From: Siphonodentalium dalli
Taxonomy: Eukaryota > Mollusca > Scaphopoda > Gadilida > Siphonodentaliidae
Length of the DNA stretch: 64,000 nucleotides
Assembly: GCA_032622095.1 (NCBI GenBank)
Contig: CP136062.1
Span: 223,400,578 to 223,464,577 of the forward strand
Direction: 5' to 3'
The notes under the pieces were generated by a model that made no database searches, was not told the DNA's origin, and saw only the letters and a list, made by a program, of their open reading frames with translations. Below, one piece after another: positions 18,563 to 30,300 of the stretch (positions are counted from its first letter, which is position 1; every line of letters begins with the position of its first letter). The position numbers and the translations under genes were made by a program.

Positions 18563-20525
18563 GTGTCATCATGTTCACTAGACTATAAACATGTGTCATC
18601 ATGTTCACTAGACTATAAACATGTGCTGTCATGTTCACTAGACTATAAATATGTGCTGTCATGTTCACTAGACTATAAATATGTGCTGTCATGTTCACTA
18701 GACTATAAACATGTGCCATCATGTTCACTAGACTATAAACATGTGCCATCATATTCACTAGACTATAAACATGTGGCATCATATTCACTAGACTATAAAC
18801 ATGTGCCATCATGTTCACTAGACTATAAACATGTGCTGTCATGTTCACTAGACTATAAACATGTGCCATCATGTTCACTAGACTATAAACATGTGCTGTC
18901 ATATTCACTAGACTATAAACATGTGCCATCATATTCACTAGACTATAAACATGTGCCATCATGTTCACTAGACTATAAACATGTGCCATCATGTTCACTA
19001 GACTATAAATATGTGCTGTCATGTTCACTAGACTATAAACATGTGCTGTCATGTTCACTAGACTATAAATATGTGCTGTCATGTTCACTAGACTATAAAC
19101 ATGTGCTGTCATGTTCACTTGACTATAAATATGTGCTGTCATGTTCACTAGACTATAAATATGTGCTGTCATGTTCACTTGACTATAAATATGTGCTGTC
19201 ATGTTCACTTGACTATAAATATGTGCTGTCATGTTCACTAGACTATAAACATGTGCTGTCATGTTCACTAGACTATAAACATGTGCTGTCATGTTCACTA
19301 GACTATAAACATGTGCTGTCATGTTCACTAGACTATAAACATGTGCTGTCATGTTCACTTGACTATAAATATGTGCTGTCATGTTCACTAGACTATAAAT
19401 ATGTGCTGTCATGTTCACTTGACTATAAATATGTGCTGTCATGTTCACTTGACTATAAATATGTGCTGTCATGTTCACTAGACTATAAACATGTGCTGTC
19501 ATGTTCACTAGACTATAAACATGTGCCATCATGTTCACTAGACTATAAACATGTGCTGTCATGTTCACTAGACTATAAACATGTGCCATCATGTTCACTA
19601 GACTATAAACATGTGCTGTCATGTTCACTAGACTATAAACATGTGCCATCATATTCACTATACTATAAACATGTGCCATCATGTTCACTAGACTATAAAT
19701 ATGTGCCATCATGTTCACTAGACTATAAACATGTGCCATCATGTTCACTAGAATATAAACATGTGCCATCATATTCACTAGAATATAAACATGTGCCATC
19801 ATGTTCACTAGACTATAAACATGTGCCATCATATTCACTATACTATAAACATGTGCCATCATGTTCACTAGACTATAAACATGTGCCATCATGTTCACTA
19901 GACTATAAACATGTGCTGTCATGTTCACTAGACTATAAACATGTGCCATCATGTTCACTAGACTATAAACATGTGCTGTCATGTTCACTAGACTATAAAC
20001 ATGTGCCATCATATTCACTATACTATAAACATGTGCCATCATGTTCACTAGACTATAAATATGTGCCATCATGTTCACTAGACTATAAACATGTGCCATC
20101 ATGTTCACTAGAATATAAACATGTGCCATCATATTCACTAGAATATAAACATGTGCCATCATGTTCACTAGACTATAAACATGTGCCATCATATTCACTA
20201 TACTATAAACATGTGCCATCATGTTCACTAGACTATAAACATGTGCCATCATGTTCACTAGACTATAAACATGTGCTGTCATGTTCACTAGACTATAAAC
20301 ATGTGCTGTCATGTTCACTAGACTATAAACATGTGCCATCATGTTCACTAGACTATAAACATGTGCTGTCATGTTCACTAGACTATAAACATGTGCCATC
20401 ATGTTCACTAGACTATAAACATGTGCTGTCATGTTCACTAGACTATAAACATGTGCTGTCATGTTCACTAGACTATAAACATGTGCTGTCATGTTCACTA
20501 GAATATAAATATGTGCCGTCATGTT
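18563..20525 (-). repeat. 30-bp satellite, array 1 (inverted orientation), about 65 copies
   Basis: The plus strand reads ATGTTCACTAGACTATAAAC and then ATGTGCCATC-type ends, every 30 bp without a break. This is the reverse complement of the large arrays at 24389-50373. Variants (CTGTC or CCATC ends; CTTGAC; GAATATAAA; CTATACTAT) recur with 180-bp and 360-bp spacing: CATATTCACTATACTAT occurs near 19650, 19830, 20010 and 20190, showing higher-order repeats. Period 30 with no stop in one frame on each strand makes long false open frames (repeating SCSLDYKHVP on plus). Confidence 0.95.
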
Positions 20526-20578
20526 TTGTAGGGGAGCACACAGGGAAGTAACTATTCTTCGGAGAGTTTATAGTTATC

Positions 20579-21196
20579 AAAGGGTTAACATAGTATTACT
20601 GTTTACGGTATTTAGGTATCAAACAATCTTTAGGGATGTCGTTGATTACTGTAGATATTGAAGGGTTAACGTAGAATAAATGTTTACGGTATTTAGGTAT
20701 CAAACAATCTTTAGGGATGTCGTTGATTACTGTAGATAATATGTAGATATTGAAGGGTTAACGTAGAATAAATGTTTACGGTATTTAGGTATCAAACAAT
20801 CTTTAGGGATGTCGTTGATTACTGTAGATAATATGTAGATATTGAAGGGTTAACGTAGAATAAATGTTTACGGTATTTAGGTATCAAACAATCTTTAGGG
20901 ATGTCGTTGATTACTGTAGATAATATGTAGATATTGAAGGGTTAACGTAGAATAAATGTTTACGGTATTTAGGTATCAAACAATCTTTAGGGATGTCGTT
21001 GATTACTGTAGATAATATGTAGATATTGAAGGGTTAATGTAGTATTACTGTTTATGGTATTTAGGTATCAGACAATCTTTAGGGATGTCGTTGATTACTG
21101 TAGATAATATGTAGATATTGAAGGGTTAATGTAGTATTACTGTTTATGGTATTTAGGTATCAGACAATCTTTGGGGAGGTTTGTTGATTACTGTAG
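20579..21196. repeat. 92-bp tandem repeat, about 7 copies
   Basis: The unit begins AAGGGTTAACGTAGAATAAA, continues GGTATTTAGGTATCAAACAA and ends GATAATATGTAGATATTG. Starts at 20661, 20753, 20845, 20937, 21029 and 21121 are exactly 92 bp apart. The first copy lacks an 11-bp ATAATATGTAG segment, and the last two carry GTAGTATTACTGTTTATGG variants. It abuts satellite array 1. Confidence 0.92.
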
Positions 21197-21407
21197 ATAA
21201 GCTGTTTATTCCCCCAATGGATCACACATGGCTCGATTAGCTCAATATTCCATATATTTTACTATCCTTTCTGCACTTATAGGAAATAACATACACACTA
21301 ATTGGAGTTTCCAGACCAAACCAATATCATTTATTCAGTCTTGATTATGAGCTTCGAGGAATATTGTTCTCTGATGACATCGTCTGTGTGGTGGCACCTA
21401 TTTCTTA

Positions 21408-21662
21408 CAAGCCTTGAAATAGTGTGTCTGTCATTTGCAGAATGAGGTTCCCAGAGGGTGAATTTGGTGATGCTAGCCCGCTATGCGGGCTAGCATCACC
21501 AAATTCCGCCTCTGGGGGACCTCATTCTGCTTACACTTCAGCAGAATGAGGTTCCCAGAGGGTGAATTTGGTGATGCTACCCTGCTATGCGGGGAAGCAT
21601 CACTAAATTCACCCTCTGGGGACCTCATTCTTCAAATGACAGACACCCTATTTAAAGGCTTG
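21408..21662. mobile_element. Foldback MITE, CAAGCCTTGAAATAG termini, perfect 8-bp TSD
   Basis: It starts CAAGCCTTGAAATAGTGTGT and ends TATTTAAAGGCTTG. It is flanked by ATTTCTTA at 21400-21407 and 21663-21670. Two hairpins lie back to back: GAATTTGGTGATGCTAGCCC with a TATG loop, and a second with GCTACCCTGC. This is the short form of the family, without the internal spacer. It inserted into a roughly 75-bp local duplication (GACATCGTCTGTGTG on both sides). Confidence 0.88.
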
Positions 21663-21807
21663 ATTTCTTATGAGTCATTATATTTTTCTCTAATGACATC
21701 GTCTGTGTGCTGGCACCTCTTTCTTATATTGCCTATTTGTGTTTATAGGCGACATGAGATAGTGAAAAGATTCATTAAGATATTGTTGTTATTATTAACC
21801 CTTCCAG

Positions 21808-22340
21808 TACATACAGCGGGCAGTCTCTTTGAAAAGCTGATGAAAATCCTATATCGGATGTCCATAATATTTCATTTCTACGACGACGCGGCATTCCCAA
21901 CATGACATAATAAACCGTTTCCAAATATGGAGTGCATTCCTGGTATAGTAAATGTTTGTGAGAAGCGTATAGTATTTAGAAATAGTTATAAATATATACA
22001 ACTAGATGTGAAAGAATAATCAGTCTTGAATATCGTTGACTGATAAAAAACTCGAAGATGAGGTCTCCTATATTGCGATGACTAAAATGAATTATGGATA
22101 TATCGCCTGTATTCAGTTTTCCCACAATAGTTGAGTTAGACAGTGTGTGGAAAAATTGTCAACACATCATTGACCTCTCATCTCTGATGTGATCTGCTAT
22201 GCCATAAACCAGTGAAATCGCGCACACTCTGCACCACTCTCCAATGAAATGGAGGGAATCCCTTCAATACAGAACCTAATTTTAATAGAGAGGTTCTAGA
22301 GAAGTACATCCGATATAGGATTTTCGAAGGCATTTCAAAG
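21808..22340. repeat. Inverted repeat pair, about 45-bp arms, 0.5-kb spacing
   Basis: AGTCTCTTTGAAAAGCTGAT, then GAAAATCCTATATCGGATGT, at 21808-21855 is inverted at about 22302-22350 (ACATCCGATATAGGATTTTC, then CATTTCAAAGAGACTGTACAG). It is probably the TIRs of an element of about 540 bp. No TSD was confirmed, and I recognised no gene inside. Confidence 0.5.
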
Positions 22341-22461
22341 AGACTGTACAGCAGGGTGCTCTGCCTCATTAGCTTATGTCAGCTTCCGATGGGCAATTAA
22401 GACCTTTTGTCATGGATTCAAGTGGCATTGGGCATCCACCATGGGTCATGCACACACACAG

Positions 22462-22720
22462 CTAATTCGAAAAAGACAACAAAGTTCATAATTGAGAACG
22501 CTCTTTATTGTCTACTGCTTTTTGGACGACGGAAGATTGGACGCTCTTTATATTAATATGTCACAATATCACATACAAAATTACCCATGATACCTCAAAA
22601 CTGGTCACATTGCTCATAATTGAGAATGCACTTTCTTGTCGACCATGTTTGGGAGACGGAAGCATGGATGCTATTTATAAGAGGCAATCATTGGATTTGT
22701 TTCTAATCGGACAAAATTTT
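22462..22720 (+). repeat. Dispersed repeat, inverted copy at 51555-51830
   Basis: Shared blocks are AAGTTCATAATTGAGAACGC, TATCACATACAAAATTACCC, GAGAATGCACTTTCTTGTCG and GGAAGCATGGATGCTATTTA. The unit has an internal duplication (CATAATTGAGAA and GGAYGCTMTTTAT each occur twice). A short frame (TEDWTLFILICHNITYKITH) stays open in both copies, but the internal duplication and lack of homology argue for a transposon-derived repeat. Confidence 0.65.
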
Positions 22721-22769
22721 TAAATTGTTTAGATTTTACACGATATATTAACACGAGATTCGTGTGATG

Positions 22770-24250
22770 AACGAGGCGCGTTCACGTGGTTGTAGGGAAA
22801 TCATACATGGGGGAAGTTGTGTTTATATTTTATAACAAATCAATTTCATGCGATAATGTACGCTATAACTGAAGAGCTATGTTACCTTTTTATAAGAATA
22901 TAGGTCAGAGTCCTCATATGTGGTCCCTCACGTAATATATGATTGTCCGTGCGCATATATGCCTGATTTTAGAAAACACTACATATGTCATGGTACTGAA
23001 TACAAATGTGTAGTCTACCTCAAGATGGCTGTCACAGCTCTGAAGTACCAGACGTTACAGAAACACGTCACAACCACGCGCTCCGGTATGACGTACTTAC
23101 CAGTGACGTCACAAGTCAGGTGTGTGCAAAAATTATTTAAAGGGATATATATCGGATGCGTTTTATTTACAAACTAAGTTGTAGATTTCAGAAAACAATT
23201 TCGTTGTATGTAACCAACTGTACTGTTGGTGTGTGCATAATATATATTAATTCCAAGATAGATTATGGTGAATGGTTCCAAGCTGCGAGCATTACATTGA
23301 GTTGGTGTGAGCTCTTTTGAAGAGCGTTGTTGCATGAGCATGTACTAGTACTAGTAAGTGGCTAATAACCATACCTTTGAAGTGTATTCATACTATTGTA
23401 AAAAATATGATAAATGGGTATCTAAAATGGACGTGTCCATCGCGAAATTAATGATTATAACAACGAGGCGCGTTCACGTGGTGGTAGCGAAATCCTAAGG
23501 TGGAGTTGCGTTTATATTATTATAAAAATTCAATATCATGCATCAATATATGCTATCCCCTAAAAGTCACGGAAACAAATTCGTTTTATATAACCAACTG
23601 CACTGTTGGGGTGTGGATATTATATCTTAATTCCAAGATAGATTATGTTGAATGGTTCTGAGCTGGGCCATACCATTAAGTTAGCGTGAGCTCTGTTAAA
23701 GAGCGTTGTTGCTTGAATGTGTAAGTGACTCAACATAAAATTTTATAAATTATCGTAAATGGGTATCAAAAATGGACATGCCTACCGCGAAATTAGTGAT
23801 TATAACAAAGAGGCGCGTTCGCGTGGTGGTAGAAAAATCCTAAGGGGTGTGATTATATCATTATAAAAATTTAATTTCATCGCCAATGTGTTCTATATCC
23901 TAGAAGCTACGGAAACAAATTCGTGCTATATGACCAGCTGTACTGCTGGGATGTGGATGCTACATATTAATTCCAAGATTGATTATGGTGAATGCTTCCG
24001 AGCTGCGGCCAGTACTTAGGTTAGTATGGGCTCTTATAAAGAGCGTTGTTACTTGAGCATATAAGTGATTAAAACCATATCATTAAAGAGTATTCATAAA
24101 ATTGTAAAATATTGTAAACAGGTATCAAAATGGACGTGATCATTCCGAAATTAATGATTATAACATACCGCTATTACCATTTATAATTGTTATATATGCT
24201 AGGAATCAAATTACCTAATATAACCAACTATACTGTTGGAAGTAAAGTTA
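22770..24250 (+). repeat. Long tandem repeat, 340-380-bp units with conserved hairpins
   Basis: Landmarks recur in order: GAGGCGCGTTCACGTGGT (about 22775, 23466, 23811), GAAACAAATTCGT, ACCAACTGTACTGTTGG, then TTAATTCCAAGATAGATTATG (23251, 23631, 23971), a GAGCTC...AAGAGC hairpin, and AAATGGACGTG. Spacing is 380 then 340 bp. Copy 1 is split by about 300 bp of unrelated sequence (22880-23190), and copy 4 decays after 24240. The small hairpin reads ACCAAC/GTTGGT in copy 1 and ACCAGC/GCTGGG in copy 3, a compensatory change. Confidence 0.75.
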
Positions 24251-24388
24251 GTCTATGTGTCAATTAGCAAAAGTGTAATAATAATGAACTCAGTGCCACC
24301 TTCTGTGATATATGTAGGTATCATATATATATATATACATATTTAACACGTGCAATCAATAAGTTTTGTAACTAGTTTTGTAACTAGT

Positions 24389-27300
24389 AATGTTTATAGT
24401 CTAGTGAACATGATGGCACATGTTTATAGTCTAGTGAATATGATGGCACATGTTTATAGTCTAGTGAACATGGTGACACATATTTATAGTCTAGTGAATA
24501 TGATGACACATGTTTATAGTCTAGTGAACATGATGACACATGTTTATAGTCTAGTGAACATGATGGCACATGTTTATAGTCTAGTGAACATGATGGCACA
24601 TGTTTATGGTATAGTGAACATGGTGACACATATTTATAGTCTAGTGAACATGACAGCACATGTTTATAGTCTAGTGAATATGATGGCACATGTTTATAGT
24701 CTAGTGAACATGATGCCACATGTTTATAGTATAGTGAACATGATGGCACATGTTTATAGTCTAGTGAACATGATGCCACATGTTTATAGTCTAGTGAACA
24801 TGATGGGACATGTTTATATTCACTGTGTGGTCCCCTTGTGAACATGTTTATAGTCCAGTGAACTTGATGGCACATGTTTATAGTCTAGTGAACATGATGA
24901 CACATGTTTATAGTCTAGTGAACATGACAGCACATGTTTATAGTCTAGTGAACATGACAGCACATATTTATAGTCCAGTGAACATGATGGCACATGTTTA
25001 TAGTTTAGTGAACATGATGCCACATGTTTATAGTCTAGTGAACATGATGGCACATGTTTATAGTCTAGTGAATATGATGGCACATGTTTATAGTCTAGTG
25101 AACATGATGCGACATGTTTATAGTCTAGTGAATATGATGCCACATGTTTATAGTCTGGTGAATATGATGACACATGTTTATAGTCTAGTGAATATGATGC
25201 CACATGTTTATAGTCTAGTGAACATGATGGCACATGTTTATAGTCTAGTGAATATGATGCCACATGTTTATAGTCTAGTGAACATGATGCCACATGTTAA
25301 TAGTCTAGTGAACATGATGGCACATGTTTATAGTCTAGTGAATATGATGGCACATGTTTATAGTCTAGTGAACATGATGGCACATGTTTATAGTCTAGTG
25401 AATATGATGGCACATGTTTATAGTCTAGTGAATATGATGGCACATGTTTATAGTCTAATGAACATGACGGCACATGTTTATAGTCTAGTGAATATGATGC
25501 CACATGTTTATAGTCTAGTGAATATGATGGCACATGTTTATAGTCTAGTGAATATGATGCCACATGTTTATAGTCTAGTGAACATGATGCCACATGTTTA
25601 TAGTCTAGTGAACATGATGACACATGTTTATAGTCTAGTGAACATGATGCCACATGTTTATAGTCTAGTGAATATGACAGCACATGTTTATAGTCTAGTG
25701 AATATGATGACACATGTTTATAGTCTAGTGAACATGATGCCACATGTTTATAGTCTAGTGAATATGATGCCACATGTTTATAGTCTAGTGAATATGATGA
25801 CACATGTTTATAGTCTAGTGAACATGACAGCACATGTTTATAGTCTAGTGAACATGATGCCACATGTTTATAGTCTAGTGAACATGACAGCACATGTTTA
25901 TAGTCTAGTGAATATGATGGCACATGTTTATAGTCTAGTGAATATGATGACACATGTTTATAGTCTAGTGAATATGATGACACATGTTTATAGTCTAGTG
26001 AACATGATGCCACATGTTTATAGTCTAGTGAACATGATGGCACATGTTTATAGTCTAGTGAACATGACACATGTTTATAGTCTAGTGATGATGGCACATG
26101 TTTATAGTCTAGTGAACATGATGGCACATGTTTATATTCTAGTGAACATGATGGCACATGTTTATAGTCTAGTGAACATGATGGCACATGTTTATAGTCT
26201 AGTTAATATGATGCCACATGTTTATAGTCTAGTGAACATGATGGCACATGTTTATATTCTAGTGAACATGATGGCACATGTTTATAGTCTAGTGAACATG
26301 ATGGCACATGTTTATAGTCTAGTGAACATGATGGCACATGTTTATATTCTAGTGAACATGATGGCACATGTTTATAGTCTAGTGAACATGACGGCACATG
26401 TTTATAGTCTAGTTAATATGATGCCACATGTTTATAGTCTAGTGAACATGATGGCACATGTTTATAGTCTAGTGAACATGACGGCACATGTTTATAGTCT
26501 AGTTAATATGATGCCACATGTTTATAGTCTAGTGAACATGATGCCACATGTTTATAGTCTAGTGAACATGATGACACATGTTTATAGTCTAGTGAACATG
26601 ATGCCACATGTTTATAGTCTAGTGAATATGACAGCACATGTTTATAGTCTAGTGAATATGATGACACATGTTTATAGTCTAGTGAATATGACAGCACATG
26701 TTTATAGTCTAGTGAATATGATGACACATGTTTATAGTCTAGTGAACATGACAGCACATGTTTATAGTCTAGTGAACATGATGCCACATGTTTATAGTCT
26801 AGTGAACATGACACATGTTTATAGTCTAGTGATGATGGCACATGTTTATAGTCTAGTGAACATGATGGCACATGTTTATAGTCTAGTGAACATGATGGCA
26901 CATGTTTATATTCTAGTGAACATGATGGCACATGTTTATAGTCTAGTGAACATGATGGCACATGTTTATAGTCTAGTGAACATGATGGCACATATTTATA
27001 GTCTAGTGAACATGATGGCACATGTTTATAGTCTAGTGAACATGACGGCATATGTTTATAGTCTAGTTAATATGATGCCACATGTTTATAGTCTAGTGAA
27101 CATGACGGCACATGTTTATAGTCTAGTGAATATGATGGCACATGTTTATAGTCTAGTGAATATGATGGCACATGTTTATAGTCTAGTGAACATGATGGAA
27201 CATGTTTATAGTCTAGTGAACATGAAGGCACATGTTTATAGTCTAGTGAATATGATGGCACATGTTTATAGTCTAGTGAATATGATGGCACATGTTTATA

Positions 27301-30300
27301 GTCTAGTGAACATGATGGAACATGTTTATAGTCTAGTGAACATGAAGGCACATGTTTATAGTCTAGTGAACATGATGGCACATGTTTATAGTCTAGTGAA
27401 CATGATGGCACATGTTTATAGTCTAGTGAACATGACGGCACATGTTTATAGTCTAGTTAATATGATGCCACATGTTTATAGTCTAGTGAACATGGTGGCA
27501 CATGTTTATAGTCTAGTGAACATGACGGCACATGTTTATAGTCTAGTGAACATGGTGGCACATGTTTATAGTCTAGTGAACATGACGGCACATGTTTATA
27601 GTCTAGTTAATATGATGCCACATGTTTATAGTCTAGTGAACATGGTGGCACATGTTTATAGTCTAGTGAACATGATGGCACATGTTTATAGTCTAGTGAA
27701 TATGATGGCACATGTTTATAGTCTAGTGAATATGATGCCACATGTTTATAGTCTAGTGAACATGATGTCACATGTTTATAGTCTAGTGAATATGATGCCA
27801 CATGTTTATATTCTAGTGAATATGATGGCACATGTTTATAGTCTAGTGAACATGATGGCACATGTTTATAGTCTAGTGAATATGATGACACATGTTTATA
27901 GTCTAGTGAACATGGTGGCACATGTTTATAGTCTAATGAATATGATGCCACATGTTTATATTCTAGTGAATATGATGACACATGTTTATAGTCTAGTGAA
28001 TATGATGACACATGTTTATAGTCTAGTGAACATGATGGCACATGTTTATAGTCTAGTGAATATGATGCCACATGTTTATAGTCTAGTGAACATGAAGGCA
28101 CCTGTTTATAGTCTAGTGAACATGATGCCACATGTTTATAGTCTAGTGAATATGATGCCACATGTTTATAGTCTAATGAATATGATGCCACATGTTTATA
28201 TTCTAGTGAATATGATGACACATGTTTATAGTCTAGTGAATATGATGACACATGTTTATAGTCTAGTGAATATGATGGCACATGTTTATAGTCTAGTGAA
28301 CATGATGCCACATGTTTATAGTCTAGTTAACATGATGACACATGTTTATAGTCTAGTGAATATGATGGCACATGTTTATAGTCTAGTGAACATGACGACA
28401 CATGTTTATAGTCTAGTGAACATGATGGCACATGTTTATAGTCTAGTGAACATGATGTCACATGTTTATAGTCTAGTGAACATGATGGCACATGTTTATA
28501 GTCTAGTGAACATGATGTCACATGTTTATAGTCTAGTGAACATGATGGCACATGTTTATAGTCTAGTGAACATGATGACACATGTTTATAGTCTAGTGAA
28601 CATGATGGCACATGTTTATAGTCTAGTGAATATGATGGCACATGTTTATAGTCTAGTGAATATGATGGCACATGTTTATAGTCTAGTGAATATGATGCCA
28701 CATGTTTATAGTCTAGTGAATATGATGGCACATATTTATAGTCTAGTGAATATGATGGCACATGTTTATAGTCAAGTGAACATGACAGCACATGTTTATA
28801 GTCTAGTGAATATGATGACACATGTTTATAGTCTAGTGAACATGATGACACATGTTTATAGTCTAGTGAATATGATGGCACATGTTTATAGTATAGTGAA
28901 CATGACAGCACATGTTTATAGTCAAGTGTATATGATGGCACATGTTTATAGTCTAGTGAACATGATGGCACATGTTTATAGTCTAGTGAACATGATGGCA
29001 CATGTTTATAGTAGTCTAGTGAAATGACGACACATGTTTATAGTCTAGTGAACATGACGACACATGTTTATAGTCTAGTGAATATGATGCCACATGTTTA
29101 TAGTCTAGTGAATATGATGGCACATGTTTATAGTCTAGTGAACATGATGACACATGTTTATAGTCTAGTGAATATGATGGCACATGTTTATAGTCTAGTG
29201 AATATGATGGCACATGTTTATAGTCTAGTGAACATGATGGCACATGTTTATAGTCTAGTGAATATGATGCCACATGTTTATAGTCTAGTGAACATGATGG
29301 CACATGTTTATAGTCTAGTGAACATGATGGCACATGTTTATAGTCTAGTGAACATGATGGCACATGTTTATAGTCTAGTGAATATGATGGCACATGTTTA
29401 TAGTCTAGTGAACATGATGACACATGTTTATAGTCTAGTGAACATGATGACACATGTTTATAGTCTAGTGAACATGATGGCACATGTTTATAGTCTAGTG
29501 AACATGATGGCACATGTTTATAGTCTAGTGAATATGATGGCACATGTTTATAGTCTAGTGAATATGATGACACATGTTTATAGTCTAGTGAATATGATGT
29601 CACATGTTTATAGTCTAGTGAACATGATGGCACATGTTTATAGTCTAGTGAATATGATGCCACATGTTTATAGTCTAGTGAACATGATGGCACATGTTTA
29701 TAGTCTAGTGAACATGATGGCACATGTTTATAGTCTAGTGAACATGATGGCACATGTTTATAGTCTAGTGAATATGATGGCACATGTTTATAGTCTAGTG
29801 AACATGATGACACATGTTTATAGTCTAGTGAACATGATGACACATGTTTATAGTCTAGTGAATATGATGACACATGTTTATAGTCTAGTGAACATGACAG
29901 CACATGATTATAGTCTAGTGAACATGACAGCACATGTTTATAGTCTAGTGAACATGGTGACACATGTTTATAGTCTAGTGAATATGATGACACATGTTTA
30001 TAGTCTAGTGAACATGACAGCACATGATTATAGTCTAGTGAACATGACAGCACATGTTTATAGTCTAGTGAATATGATGACACATGTTTATAGTCTAGTG
30101 AACATGACAGCACATGTTTATAGTCTAGTGAACATGACAGCACATGTTTATAGTCTAGTGAACATGGTGACACATGTTTATAGTCTAGTGAATATGATGA
30201 CACATGTTTATAGTCTAGTGAACATGACAGCACATGTTTATAGTCTAGTGAATATGATGACACATGTTTATAGTCTAGTGAACATGACAGCACATGTTTA

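Noticed and set aside
18425-20551. RT start fused to hundreds of satellite codons as a novel repeat protein
   Set aside because: The RT block is the truncated end of a LINE; the continuation is satellite read in frame by chance.
21825-21870. Hammerhead-ribozyme-like CTGATGA with GAAA nearby
   Set aside because: The required helices and spacing around the core could not be drawn, and the motif belongs to an ordinary inverted repeat.
22508-22723. Conserved small protein present in two copies (TEDWTLFIxxCHNITYKITH)
   Set aside because: Both copies lie in a dispersed repeat with internal duplication; similarity is explained by DNA copying, and no known family is recognised.
23281-23330. Histone-type 3' stem-loop (GCTCTTTTGAAGAGC)
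   Set aside because: The stem and loop sequence do not match the histone consensus, and no histone coding sequence is near.
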